Shown: positions 1 to 10,266 of the stretch, one piece after another | Numbering within the stretch: the first letter of the stretch is position 1 | Layout: the number at the start of each line of letters is the position of its first letter | DNA from: Chromatiaceae bacterium | Lineage (GTDB): Bacteria > Pseudomonadota > Gammaproteobacteria > Chromatiales > Chromatiaceae | Length of the DNA stretch: 64,000 nucleotides | Direction of reading: 5' to 3' | Assembly: GCA_007693535.1 (NCBI GenBank) | Contig: REDK01000093.1 | Coordinates: 29,540-93,539 of the forward strand | The notes under the pieces: model-generated | Database searches by the model: none | What the model was told of the DNA's origin: nothing | What the model saw: only the letters and a program-made list of their open reading frames with translations | Position numbers and translations under genes: made by a program

Positions 1-3000
1 GGAGATGCCCCAGGGTACGCCGTGTTGGCGCCCGTAGGCGATCTGCGCCGCCACCGCCGCCCGGGCGGTCTGATCCAGCAGCGTGTCCGCATAGGTCGGC
101 ATGACCAGATGCGGCATCAGATACTCGAACATGGACCCGCTCCAGGAGAGCAGGATCGGTTTGCCACCCGCGCGCGTCAGGCTGCGCCCGAGAGCAAACC
201 AGCCCGCTTGCGGAACCTGGCCCTGAGCGATGGCGACGAACAGCGCGAAGCGCGCCTCAGAGGCGAGCAGATCATAGAAGCTCGGGTCCCGTCGGCGCTC
301 CTCGACCAAATAGCCGATGGCGAGCAGACGGGCGGCCGGATCGTACAGGAAGCCATAGTCCATGTCCGCCAGCCGGCCGGCCAGCTCAGCCAGGTGAGTG
401 ATGGTCGCAATCTGGGCACGGGCGCGCGCGCTGCCGGCGGCGATGCAGCGGTCTAGGGCCGCCTGCCAGGCGGTGCTGACAGGACCGTTCTCGTCCAGTG
501 GCCCAGCTGCCGCTGCGTCCGGCAATGCGACCCCGGAATCCAGGTCCGCCGGCGCCGCGCCGTCGGCGCCCATGGCGGCCAGCGCGCGCAGGGTCGGGAT
601 GCGGTCGAGGTCCGGCGGTGGCAGTGCGGGGTGATCGGCGGCATCCGGGCCGGCAGTCCACAGCGCCAGCCAGGGCGCGAGGGCTAGCAACGCGTCGCGC
701 TGTGCATGGCATTGCCGGCTGAGCGCCGCGGACCATTCCAACGCCGCCGGAACCGGCGCATGCGCGAACGCGAGGGCCAATGCATCGACGGAGATGACCA
801 GTTCGTCCAACAGGCGCGACGCGGCAAGCAGCCGGTCGGGGGGGGTGGCGATCGCAGCCACCAGGGTCCGCCGAAAGTTCAGCAGGGGCGGTGGTGTCAA
901 GGCTGCTGGCAGGACCGCGGTGAGGCCCTCCTCCAGGATGGCAAGCGGGGCTTCGAGACCGGACAGCCAGTTCGGCGCCAGGATTGGCTGATCCAGCAAC
1001 GCGACCAGGCCCGGACGCAGGGTCAGCAGGTGGCCACCGAGGTTGCCGCTGTCTACCGTGGACACGTACATCGGATGCAGCGGCGCCAGCGTGCGGGTGT
1101 CGTACCAGTTGTAAAAATGGCCGCGGTGGCGCTCCAGGCCGGCCATGGTCTCGAGGGTGGCAGCGGTGCGCGCCAACAACGCAGCGGCCGGCAGATAGCC
1201 GAAGTCATAGGCGGCGAGATTGCCGAGCAAGGCCATGCCGATGTTGGTCGGTGAGGTGCGATGGGCCAGGGCCTCGGCCCGGCCCTCCTGGTAATTGTCC
1301 GGCGGCAGCCAATGATCCTCCGGGCCGACGCACTGCTCGAAGAAGGCCCAGGTCTTGCGCGCAAGCTGGTGCAGGAAACGGGTCTGATCCGGACTGAGCC
1401 GTGCCACGCGGTCCACCAGTGGCCGGCTCATCCACCAAGTGATGACGGGTGAGGTCAGCCAGAGCAACAGGATCGGCCCGGCGACCAGCAACGTGGACGG
1501 CGCGCTCAGGAGCAGCCAGGCCGCCGTGCCCACCGCCAGCGTCGGCGCAAACCACATGCTGCGAAACTCGGCACCGAGATCGCCCTGGCTCAACCGCTCC
1601 TGATCGCGCGCCGGATTCCATTCAAGCAGCCGCTGGTGCGTGATCAGCAATCGGGCCAGCGTGCGCAGCATCGCGTCCAGACTGTAGAAGGCCTCATGGG
1701 GCAAGGTCACCAGCACCAGCAGCGCCCGGGCCAACTGCTGGCCGCCGATGCGGCCAGTGGCCAGCAGGTGTTGGCCCAGGCCCATGTCCGCGGGTTTGGC
1801 AAGCAGCGCCTGGAGGGTACCAAGCAGCGCTGGCCATAACAGCACGCCGAGTGACACCAGGGTCCAGAACCCGGCCCTTGCCGACAGTAACGTCCAGCCC
1901 ATCAGGAGCAGGGCCGTCAGCGCCGCCGGCACCAGGCTGCGGCGCAGGTTGTCGGCGAGCTTCCAGCGTGACAACAGCGAGATCGGGTTGCGGCGCCACT
2001 GCCCCCCCGCACCGGGCACGCGCGGGCCGAGCCAGGCAGCGAGCTGCCAGTCACCGCGAATCCAGCGGTAACGGCGGTTCACGTCGGCGCCGTAGCGGGC
2101 GGGATACTCCTCATAGAGCTGCACGTCGCTGAGCAGGCCGGAGCGGGCATAGCAGCCCTCCAGCAGGTCGTGACTCAGAATGCGGTTCTCGGGCAAGCGG
2201 TCACGCAGCGCGCGCTCGAACGCGGCGACATCGTAGATGCCCTTACCGATGAACGAGCCCTCCTGGAACAGATCCTGGTACAGGTCTGACACGGTGCGGG
2301 TGTACGGGTCGATGCCGACCTCGCCGCCGCACAGCCGGCCATAGTGGGAGTTGGGGCCCACCGGCAGACTAACGCTGACCCGCGGCTGCAGGATGCCGTA
2401 GCCGGCCACCACGCGCTCGCGCGCGGGGTCATAGACCGGTTGGTTCAGCGGATGGGCCAGCGTGCCGATCATCTGACGCGCGGCATCCCGCGGCAGTTGG
2501 GTATCGCTATCCAACGTGATCACATAGCGCACGCCAGGTGCCGGCGAGGTCGGCCCCGGCACCGCCGCGGCCGCGCTTGCGGTCAACCCCGCGGTGTTGC
2601 CCACCACCAGCGAGAAGGCGTCCCGGTTGCCGGTCAGCAGCAGGGTATTGAGGTCCGCGAGCTTTCCGCGCTTGCGCTCGTGGCCCATCCACAGGCGATC
2701 GTAGGGATTCCAGCGGCGCGGGCGATGAAATAGGAAGAACAGGTTACCGTCCGCGCTGGCGTAACGCGCGTTCAGCCCCTCGATACGCGCCTGTGCCTGC
2801 GCGAGCAACGGGGCGTCTGAGACCAGGGTCTCGGCATCGGCATCAGCGAAGTCGGTCAGTAGCGCAAACGAGAGATTTGCCTCGCGATTGGCCAGATAGC
2901 GCACCTCCAGCGCCTCCACCAGACGCGCCAGGCCACTCGGATCGGTCAACAGCGTCGGCACCACCACGAGGGTTCGCGCGTCGGCTGGAATGCCCTTTGC

Positions 3001-4638
3001 GAAGTCCAGGCGGGGCAGCGATCGGGGGCTGACCAGCAGCGGCGTGACCCATTGGATCAGGGCCAATGCGAATTGGCCGGTGACAACCAACAGCACCAGC
3101 GCAAACGGCAGCATCAGCCAGGCCGGCAGCCCGACGGCGCTGGCTTGTGCCAGCAGCCAGCCGGTCAAGCCGAGCATCGGCAGCGTGACTGCCGCCAGAT
3201 ATCCGACCAGCGCATGGCGGCCCAGCCAGTGCTGCAGCGCGGCCAGCATTGGCCGCTTGGCCGGCAGTGCCGCGGCCAGCGCGTCGGCGCCAGCGTCCAC
3301 CAGGAAGAACCCCACATGAGCGGCGCGTTCCGTGGGACCCCCACGCGCCGCGCACTGCTCGGCCAGCGCGATCGCCTGGCGTGCCACTGCCACCTCCGGC
3401 TGGCGGCTCGCGCGCGCCAGGGTCTCGATGGCGTGGCGATAGCGGTCGCGACTGCCAAAATCCATGCGCGGATAGACCCCGGCCGGGTCAGTCCCCAGCA
3501 CCGCATCGACCAGGCTGAGCGCCTCGACGAAGTCGCGCCAATCCTGCGTCCCCAGCAGCCGCAGACTCCCCATGCTGTTGCTGACCGAGACCTGATCCGC
3601 GGCCTGCTGCTGGTTGCCCACGCGGACCGACTGCTCAATGTTCAGCCCCACCTCGGCAAGCTGTTGCTCGATCCAGGTCAGTGCCAGGGCCAGCGCCGGA
3701 CCCTGGCCTTGGAGCCGTCGGGCCAGTTCCGAGACGAACGGCGGGGTCATCGGTGGCCCGGAGCGGGCCATATCCGCAATAGTCAGGATCAGATTTGGCG
3801 GATCCTCGCGGGCGACCTCAGTCAGCCGCTTTGACCAGTCGATCGCCAGTGACCGATCCCGGCAGTCAGCGGCCACGCGCACCGCCACACGCCGCAGGTT
3901 CTCAAGCAGGGCCAGCCGCAGCATGATCGGGATTGCCCACAGCTCCCCGAGCCGCAGCGGCATCACCGTCTGATACGCGGCAACGAAGCGGCGCAGATTC
4001 TCTGCGTCGACGCACCCATCGCCATGGGCGATGGTCTCCAGCGCGATGCCATAGACCCTGGGCAGGCCCGCGGAACTGCCGTTGATCAAGCTCGGCAGTT
4101 GCCGACTGTAGCCCTTGGGCAGATGCCGGCGGGCGGTGCGCACCTGCTCACGCATCAGGTGGGCATTGTCGAGCAGCCACTCACCGGCTGGCGTGACCCG
4201 TTCCTTGCCGGTCAGGATGTCGGTCAGCAGGTCACAGGTGCTGGCGAGTACCTGCTCGTTGACGAGCAGGCGCGCCAACAGCCGCTCGGGAACATGCCGC
4301 GGCGTGACGCGATCGCTGGTGGCGAGACGCACACCGTGCTGCGCCATCTGGTCGGCGCTGAAGAGTTCGGCGCGCAGCGGCGGTTCGCTGGTGGAGATGC
4401 CGTCGCTGGGGCGGGGTGGGCGCCGTTGCCCTGGATCCGGGATGCCCGGCCCCGATCCAGTCGTCCGGTCAGCCGCTGGCTGCCCGTTGGGTGCGGCGGT
4501 GAGCCCGGCCCTGGACGCAGCTGGGCGCCCACCCGCTGGCAACCAGCCGCGCCCGTCGACGAGCCGTCGCAGCCCCGATCCGATGCGCCGCCATACCAGC
4601 TGCAACCGCGAACCACCCGCCTCGTCTACCCGTCGCAT
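1..4638 (-). CDS. ndvB: Cyclic beta-1,2-glucan synthase (NdvB-like), N-terminal 1546 codons; continues beyond left edge
   Basis: ATG at 4638 preceded by AGGAG; minus-strand frame stays open to base 1. Translation includes VSNSMGSLRLLGTQDWRDFVEALSLVDAVLGTDPAGVYPRMDFGSRDRYRHAIETLARAS, RYVITLDSDTQLPRDAARQMIGTLAHPLN and HGVPWGIS, typical of NdvB/glucoamylase-associated proteins. Not in ORF track because no stop lies in the window. Confidence 0.93.
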   Translation of the reverse strand, partial: MRRVDEAGGSRLQLVWRRIGSGLRRLVDGRGWLPAGGRPAASRAGLTAAPNGQPAADRTTGSGPGIPDPGQRRPPRPSDGISTSEPPLRAELFSADQMAQHGVRLATSDRVTPRHVPERLLARLLVNEQVLASTCDLLTDILTGKERVTPAGEWLLDNAHLMREQVRTARRHLPKGYSRQLPSLINGSSAGLPRVYGIALETIAHGDGCVDAENLRRFVAAYQTVMPLRLGELWAIPIMLRLALLENLRRVAVRVAADCRDRSLAIDWSKRLTEVAREDPPNLILTIADMARSGPPMTPPFVSELARRLQGQGPALALALTWIEQQLAEVGLNIEQSVRVGNQQQAADQVSVSNSMGSLRLLGTQDWRDFVEALSLVDAVLGTDPAGVYPRMDFGSRDRYRHAIETLARASRQPEVAVARQAIALAEQCAARGGPTERAAHVGFFLVDAGADALAAALPAKRPMLAALQHWLGRHALVGYLAAVTLPMLGLTGWLLAQASAVGLPAWLMLPFALVLLVVTGQFALALIQWVTPLLVSPRSLPRLDFAKGIPADARTLVVVPTLLTDPSGLARLVEALEVRYLANREANLSFALLTDFADADAETLVSDAPLLAQAQARIEGLNARYASADGNLFFLFHRPRRWNPYDRLWMGHERKRGKLADLNTLLLTGNRDAFSLVVGNTAGLTASAAAAVPGPTSPAPGVRYVITLDSDTQLPRDAARQMIGTLAHPLNQPVYDPARERVVAGYGILQPRVSVSLPVGPNSHYGRLCGGEVGIDPYTRTVSDLYQDLFQEGSFIGKGIYDVAAFERALRDRLPENRILSHDLLEGCYARSGLLSDVQLYEEYPARYGADVNRRYRWIRGDWQLAAWLGPRVPGAGGQWRRNPISLLSRWKLADNLRRSLVPAALTALLLMGWTLLSARAGFWTLVSLGVLLWPALLGTLQALLAKPADMGLGQHLLATGRIGGQQLARALLVLVTLPHEAFYSLDAMLRTLARLLITHQRLLEWNPARDQERLSQGDLGAEFRSMWFAPTLAVGTAAWLLLSAPSTLLVAGPILLLWLTSPVITWWMSRPLVDRVARLSPDQTRFLHQLARKTWAFFEQCVGPEDHWLPPDNYQEGRAEALAHRTSPTNIGMALLGNLAAYDFGYLPAAALLARTAATLETMAGLERHRGHFYNWYDTRTLAPLHPMYVSTVDSGNLGGHLLTLRPGLVALLDQPILAPNWLSGLEAPLAILEEGLTAVLPAALTPPPLLNFRRTLVAAIATPPDRLLAASRLLDELVISVDALALAFAHAPVPAALEWSAALSRQCHAQRDALLALAPWLALWTAGPDAADHPALPPPDLDRIPTLRALAAMGADGAAPADLDSGVALPDAAAAGPLDENGPVSTAWQAALDRCIAAGSARARAQIATITHLAELAGRLADMDYGFLYDPAARLLAIGYLVEERRRDPSFYDLLASEARFALFVAIAQGQVPQAGWFALGRSLTRAGGKPILLSWSGSMFEYLMPHLVMPTYADTLLDQTARAAVAAQIAYGRQHGVPWGIS

Positions 4639-4978
4639 GTGTTACTCCTGAGGGCCTGCGTCGTTCGCGCCCAGCGTGGACCGGCGATAGACCACGCTGA
4701 CACCTCGGCAGGGCCGGCTCGACCGTCGATGGGGACCGATCATCGAGACACGATCGTCGCGATTTGGAACGGCAGATGGCGTCTCGGCCCCCGCACCCCA
4801 GGGCCAGTGGCGGACACGCTGTAGCGAGGATAGAGCGGGACCGGCGTCGGCATCTGTTCGTTGTCGCACGCACAGGTGGCAGACGGCGACGGCGCGGCAG
4901 CCGCGCCCATCGACAAACTGCCAGCGACGCGACCCAGAGCGCGCCAGCGATAGACGAGAACGCCGAGACCGGAGGGCG

Positions 4979-5755
4979 TTAGAGCCCGCGCTCCAGGGGG
5001 GGCGGCAACAGCCGATGGAACTCGTCACGCACGACGCGATAGCACTCACAGACCCGGGTCTCCAGGCCCGAACGATCCAACACGGTAATGTGCCCGCGGC
5101 GGTAGCGGATCAGCCCGGCGGCCTGCAGTCTGCCGGCCGCCTCGGTCACGCCCTCGCGGCGCACGCCGAGCATGTTGGCGATCAACTCCTGGGTCATCAC
5201 CAGCTCATTCGATGGCAACCGGTCCAAGCTGAGCAGCAACCACCGGCACAGCTGCTGATCCACGGTGTGGTGACGGTTGCAGACAGCAGTCTGGGCCATC
5301 TGGGTCAGCAGCGCGGAGGTGTAGCGCAACAACAGGTACTGCAAGGCGCCGGACTGCATGAACTCTCGCTTGAACACCCGCGCCTGCAGCCGGTAGGCGT
5401 GGCCCGCACTCTGCACCACGGCCCGATTCGGCATGGTCTCGCCACCCAGGAACAGCGCGATGCCGACGATGCCCTCGTTGCCGACCACGGCGATCTCGGC
5501 CGAGGCCCCGTTCTCCATGACGTAGAGCAGCGACACGATGGCGGTGGTCGGGAAGTACACGTAGCGCTGTCTCCCCCCGGACTCGTAGAGTGCTTCGCCG
5601 AGGGGCAGGTCGACCGTTTCGAGGGCCGCAAACAGGCGCTGGCCGATCGCCTCCGGCAGTGCACCCAGCAGATAGTTGCCACCTGGGTCAAGGATCACCG
5701 CAGATGGAGGTGCGCCAGATGGAGGTGAGTCGGGCGGGGCAGAGCGGTTGGGCAT
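4979..5755 (-). CDS. Crp/Fnr family transcriptional regulator
   Basis: 258 aa; cNMP-binding-like N-terminus and C-terminal HTH (MTQELIANMLGVRREGVTEAAGRLQAAGLIRYRRGHITVLD). Confidence 0.9.
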   Translation of the reverse strand: MPNRSAPPDSPPSGAPPSAVILDPGGNYLLGALPEAIGQRLFAALETVDLPLGEALYESGGRQRYVYFPTTAIVSLLYVMENGASAEIAVVGNEGIVGIALFLGGETMPNRAVVQSAGHAYRLQARVFKREFMQSGALQYLLLRYTSALLTQMAQTAVCNRHHTVDQQLCRWLLLSLDRLPSNELVMTQELIANMLGVRREGVTEAAGRLQAAGLIRYRRGHITVLDRSGLETRVCECYRVVRDEFHRLLPPPLERGL

Positions 5756-6076
5756 GCCTCGGTTGCACCAGATTTCAGCAAGACCTTGCCGTATATTTCA
5801 ACCGACCACGCTCGGCAGGTCAAGGAACGCCCGCCGCCAACCCCCCTGAATCCGTCCTCCAAAGACGCACGCCTCACCGGCTAACCGTTCCCCAATCGTT
5901 CCGTTACTGGCCATGTGCGATGGCGTACAGACCAGAGGCCTGCTGGGGGCGCACGCTTTAAATCGCCACTCCCAACCATGGCCGCGGTGCCACGTGCCCT
6001 CTGCCCACCACCCACCGATGCCAGGTCCTACCGACCTCAGGCAATCCCAAACCTTACCCTATCCGAGGACCCTCCC

Positions 6077-6265
6077 ATGCCGCTCATCAATCTTATCATT
6101 ACCCTGGTCGTCGTCGGTGTCGGCCTATGGCTGATCAACGACTATATCCCGATGGATGGCAAGATCAAGCGCATCCTGAACATCGTCGTCGTCATCGCCG
6201 TCGTGTTGTGGCTACTCACCGCCTTCGGGTTGCTGAGTGGGCTCTCGGCCATCACCGTTGGCTAG
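6077..6265 (+). CDS. Small membrane protein, Thivi_2564-like family
   Basis: MPLINLIITLVVVGVGLWLINDYIPMDGKIKRILNIVVVIAVVLWLLTAFGLL, two TM segments; in-frame internal start of ORF 5915..6265. Confidence 0.82.
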   Translation: MPLINLIITLVVVGVGLWLINDYIPMDGKIKRILNIVVVIAVVLWLLTAFGLLSGLSAITVG

Positions 6266-6574
6266 GTCGCAACCCAACAACTCCGCTGATCCCCCGGGTC
6301 TTGCAATGAATCGGCTCAGACCTCTTGGTTATTGCAATGATCCCGGCTGGCGGCTTGGGTTTCGCGCACGGCCGCTTCAGCGGTACCAAACCAACCGACC
6401 AGGTTCAGCGCGGCCAACTGACACTGAACCTGGCCGATGCGCGGACCTTTTACTTGCCGATCTGGGCTGGCTGGGCTGCCATCAGACTGGGAACGTCGCT
6501 ACTGTTCGTGCCCAGGACCCATTGAAGGCAACCGATCGCTGCCGATGCAATCGCATCGGCGGCTGGAGCATCCG

Positions 6575-7651
6575 ATGAACGGAAAGGCATTGGCACTCGG
6601 CGAGTCCGCACTCACCAAGACCGTCACCAACGTCTTCAAATACTACGATCCGCGGACATGGAAGGAAAGAGGTTGGCTCTGGACTGCCGGGCTCTTCCTG
6701 GTGACGTATCTGGTCATCGTGATCGTACTCGGGCTGATCTGGTCGCGCTCGCCGGGCCGGTTCGACGTCCGCGCCGAGGCCCTGGCAATGCTGCACGACG
6801 ACGCTACGCAAATACTGACCGGTACGCTGACCACCGCGGTTGCGATCCGCATCGCCGACACATTGCTGAAGAAACCCGGCGGCTACCTGAGGAATGACCT
6901 GATGCCGCCGGGGGTCTATCTCGACAATATCCCGAACTGGGAGTTTGGTGCGTTGACCGCGCTGCGAGACCTGGCCCTGGCGCTGCGCAGCGACTTCAGC
7001 CGGGCCCAGTCCCAATCGGTCGAGGATAAGGACCTGGAAGTGGCACAGCCACAGTTCAACTACAACGCCGACTCCTGGATGCTGCCATCCACCGAATCCG
7101 AGTACCGCGCGGGGCGCAAGGCGCTCCACAGCTACCTCGAGCGGCTCTCGGAGAAGGGGCAGACCGGCGCCCACTTCTTTGCGCGCGCCGACAACCTCGC
7201 CACCTATCTGGGAGCCGTCGAAAAGCGCCTAGGCAGCCTAGCGCAGCGCCTGTCCTACGCCGTTGGTCAGTCTCATCTCAACACGGATCTGGCCGGCGAG
7301 CCGGAGGCCGGGCAATCGACGCCGACCCCGGCGCAAGCCGAGACCAAGACCCCGTGGCTCGAGATCGACGATGTCTTCTTCGAGGCCCGCGGCTATACCT
7401 GGGCGCTGCTGCATACGCTGGAAGCGATGACGATTGACTTCGCCCCGGTGCTCGAAAAAAAGAACGCGCTGGTGTCGCTCCAGCAAATCAACCGCGAGTT
7501 GCAGAATACCCAGGATACCCTGTGGAGCCCACTGATCCTGAACGGCACCGGCTTTGGCCCGATGGCTAATCACTCGCTGGTCATGGCGTCCTATCTCTCC
7601 CGTGCCAATGCGGCCATCGCGCAATTGCGGGAACTGCTCAAGACCGGTTGA
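6575..7651 (+). CDS. DUF2333 family protein
   Basis: MNGKALALGESALTKTVTNVFKYYDPRTWKERGWLWTAGLFLVTYLVIVIVLG...; internal start of ORF 6437..7651; N-terminal TM followed by family-typical sequence. Confidence 0.85.
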   Translation: MNGKALALGESALTKTVTNVFKYYDPRTWKERGWLWTAGLFLVTYLVIVIVLGLIWSRSPGRFDVRAEALAMLHDDATQILTGTLTTAVAIRIADTLLKKPGGYLRNDLMPPGVYLDNIPNWEFGALTALRDLALALRSDFSRAQSQSVEDKDLEVAQPQFNYNADSWMLPSTESEYRAGRKALHSYLERLSEKGQTGAHFFARADNLATYLGAVEKRLGSLAQRLSYAVGQSHLNTDLAGEPEAGQSTPTPAQAETKTPWLEIDDVFFEARGYTWALLHTLEAMTIDFAPVLEKKNALVSLQQINRELQNTQDTLWSPLILNGTGFGPMANHSLVMASYLSRANAAIAQLRELLKTG

Positions 7652-7863
7652 GCGGGTGCTCGCGAGCATTGCAGCAGAATCGCCGGCGCGACCGCAGCCC
7701 CCGTGCGATCGCCATCTGTGCTGTAGCGAACAGACCCGGCACGCATGGCCAGCTACCCTGTCGGCTGTGATCACCTCAGCTGTCACGACGCGACTGCAGC
7801 GGGGGCGATCCTCACTCGCCGGCCCTACGCCGGTTCCCAAACTGCCACCAGGAGATGACCCCG

Positions 7864-8151
7864 ATGTCAACCCGAGATGAATACTTGGCGAGCATGAAGC
7901 TGCAGATCGATGAATGGACCACCGAGATCGATGCGATGGAGGCGCGGGCGGATGCGGTACAGCCAAACGCGCGCGCGGAGTTCCAATCGCAGTTGGCGGG
8001 GCTGCGGGCACAGCGCGACAACAGCGAAAACAAGCTTGAGGAGGTGAGATCTGCAAGTGACGGCGCGTGGCAGCGGGTAAAGGGCGAGGCGGATAACCTG
8101 TGGACTGCCTTCAAGGATTCGGCAGCGGCCTTCCGAGCGCATTACAAGTAG
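7864..8151 (+). CDS. Coiled-coil domain protein, stress-associated small protein
   Basis: MSTRDEYLASMKLQIDEWTTEIDAMEARADAV...LWTAFKDSAAAFRAHYK; charged helical composition. Confidence 0.75.
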   Translation: MSTRDEYLASMKLQIDEWTTEIDAMEARADAVQPNARAEFQSQLAGLRAQRDNSENKLEEVRSASDGAWQRVKGEADNLWTAFKDSAAAFRAHYK

Positions 8152-8187
8152 AACTAGGATCAGTTCGATCCGGCGCCGGTTCGCTGC

Positions 8188-8214
8188 GGAGACGCTGAAT
8201 CCTTCAGCGTCTCC
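8188..8214 (+). terminator. Perfect 12-bp stem-loop downstream of the coiled-coil gene; possible terminator or REP-like hairpin
   Basis: GGAGACGCTGAA-TCC-TTCAGCGTCTCC; no clear T-tract follows. Confidence 0.6.
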
Positions 8215-8373
8215 CTAGTGACATGTTCCAGCTACAACAGCGAGCGCGTGCTGCCGGCAAATTGGCAGTCCTTGGGCCTGGCCCCGGCACACACGCCGGG
8301 GTGAACGGCCAAGACAGCGAATAACTGAGCCGACATATCATACCCGGAATGGGACCGGACGCTCGGCTGGCGG

Positions 8374-8523
8374 TTACAGATCGCGCTTGACCTCCTTGGC
8401 CGTTTCGCTGACCGCCTTTCCACCTTGTTGAATATCCCGCCCGGCACCTTCGATGGTATTGCATCCAGACAATCCGGCACTGGTCATCAGCAGCACCACG
8501 ATCACGATGAGCAGCTTGTTCAT
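8374..8523 (-). CDS. Entericidin A/B family lipoprotein
   Basis: MNKLLIVIVVLLMTSAGLSGCNTIEGAGRDIQQGGKAVSETAKEVKRDL, lipobox LSGC and entericidin signature. Confidence 0.88.
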   Translation of the reverse strand: MNKLLIVIVVLLMTSAGLSGCNTIEGAGRDIQQGGKAVSETAKEVKRDL

Positions 8524-8712
8524 TCTATTCACCCGTTGTTGGTTATTGCGACGGAGGATGCGCCCGTTGCGCTGAGATTGCGTAACGCGACGCCACCTTG
8601 ACGATAGCAACGATCAACCGACGGGTCGGTGCGCTGGCGAACCAACGCCGGCCACCCGCGAAGCGAGCAGGCGGGCTGCACCCGGATGTTCACATCAGCG
8701 ACGGAGTGGATT

Positions 8713-9063
8713 ATGACTCGCAAGCAACCAGCTAATCAGCGCAACGCCGGCCGCGGCTGGCGTGCCGAGATGCAGACCGGAGCCAGGATAAGCGCGGGCA
8801 TTGGGCCGGCCACCGCTGCGGCAGCAGCTGCCACGACGCGCGTTGACATGGCGCGTACGTTGGTGTGTGAGCGCCGCCGCGTCGCGCTGCGGCACCGACG
8901 CCGTCCGAGCGAGGAGACGCGCACCGCGCTGGCGGCGATCGACCGGGAGTTGGCCGAATTCAAGATCGATATTCCTGCGGTGGAGCAGGCTCGTGCGGCT
9001 CGGGCTCGGCTGCCGGGTTCATCACGGCCATGGCCAGATCCGGGCACTCGCGAAGGGGCGTGA
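8713..9063 (+). CDS. Hypothetical protein
   Basis: ATG preceded by GGAG; 116 aa, Ala/Arg rich; no family recognised. Confidence 0.4.
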   Translation: MTRKQPANQRNAGRGWRAEMQTGARISAGIGPATAAAAAATTRVDMARTLVCERRRVALRHRRRPSEETRTALAAIDRELAEFKIDIPAVEQARAARARLPGSSRPWPDPGTREGA

Positions 9064-9255
9064 TCGCGACGGTGGGCAGCCTCGGCCCAATCGGTCTGCC
9101 CCTGCCGGAGTAGCAACGAAACGCCGCCTGATGGTATCACTCAGCCCCAGGCCGGCCACCAGATTCGACCAGCGCTCTGGCTAACCGGCAGCTGGGCAGT
9201 CAATCCGCGAACGGCGCCGGCGGGTGCCATGGCGGTCCTGCTCACGCGGGAGGCT

Positions 9256-10131
9256 TCACAGACCTTGGGCCAGCAGCCAGGCATCAAGGCGGGCAGCGAC
9301 CTGCTCCCAGGCCGGTTCCAGCATCATGACGTGGCCCATCCCGTCGATCCATTCCGGTTCGCAGTCGAAGGCACGGGCGGTCTCCACGAGTGCAAAGCGC
9401 GGCACCAGCGCATCGTTGCCAGCGCCCATAATCAGGCTCGGCGGCAGGTGTCGGGGCAGCACCGGCAGGTCCCAGCCGTTCATATCCCACAGGGCGCGCT
9501 TGGATTCCCCCTGCATCTGTCCCAGAAAGCGCTTGGCCTCGGCATCCGGTAAGGCACGCGAAAACAGGGCATCGCGCAAGCGCTGAAAACTGGCGCATTG
9601 AGAGGCGCCGGCCTGCACCAGCCAGAGATCATGGACCAGTTCGGTGCGGGTCAGACCAACCCACCAGTTCATGGCCATCAGGCCACTCGGTGGCACCGGC
9701 GCGAGCAGCACCACGGCCGGCGCGCTATGGCGCTCCAGATACTTCTGGATCACCAGCGCACCCATGGAATGGCCGATCAGGACCGGTGCCCGCGGCAGGT
9801 CCGCAACCACCTCTTCCAGGTCGGCCACATAGTCGCGGAGGCTCAGCCAGTTGAGCCGTTCGCGGCCACTGCTACCGCCATGGCCTCGCAGACTCAAGGC
9901 ACTGGCGCGATAGCCGCGGTCGGCAAACCAGGGCAGAAAATGCTCATCCCAGCACCAGGCGCCGACATAGGCACCATGAACGAATAGCAACGGGGTCGGC
10001 CGGCGGAGGTTGCGGGGGGTCCGCTGTCGGACCTCGAGATGGGGAAGACTCACGCGCTTGGTCCTTGATTGCACCGAGGGATTGATCATCAACGCCAGCG
10101 TCGGCGCCGATCTGAGTTTGCTGGTGGTCAT
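9256..10131 (-). CDS. Alpha/beta hydrolase
   Basis: TPLLFVHGAYVGAWCWDEHFLPWFADRGYRASALSLRGHGGS and LIGHSMGALV nucleophile elbow, late HVMMLEPAWEQ histidine. Confidence 0.9.
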   Translation of the reverse strand: MTTSKLRSAPTLALMINPSVQSRTKRVSLPHLEVRQRTPRNLRRPTPLLFVHGAYVGAWCWDEHFLPWFADRGYRASALSLRGHGGSSGRERLNWLSLRDYVADLEEVVADLPRAPVLIGHSMGALVIQKYLERHSAPAVVLLAPVPPSGLMAMNWWVGLTRTELVHDLWLVQAGASQCASFQRLRDALFSRALPDAEAKRFLGQMQGESKRALWDMNGWDLPVLPRHLPPSLIMGAGNDALVPRFALVETARAFDCEPEWIDGMGHVMMLEPAWEQVAARLDAWLLAQGL

Positions 10132-10266
10132 GCTTGGTCATCGCTGAATCGGATGGATGTGCTGCCCACGGGCTGGCGTCGGGGCCGCGCCGTCCGGCGC
10201 TGGCCCGCACCCGGCGCGGCCGCGCTCAGCGTCGGTGGGGCCAGCACGACCGTCCCATGCTCAGGT

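Noticed and set aside
1-4638. Many plus and minus ORFs of 60-266 aa over this span, at first sight suggesting a fragmented gene
   Set aside because: They are alternate-frame shadows; the true minus frame is open from 4638 to base 1 and encodes NdvB-like sequence.
5782-5823. Imperfect inverted repeat near the Crp/Fnr start as a candidate operator
   Set aside because: Arms have a bulge and a 20+ nt spacer and do not resemble a TTGAT-N4-ATCAA FNR box or a CRP site.
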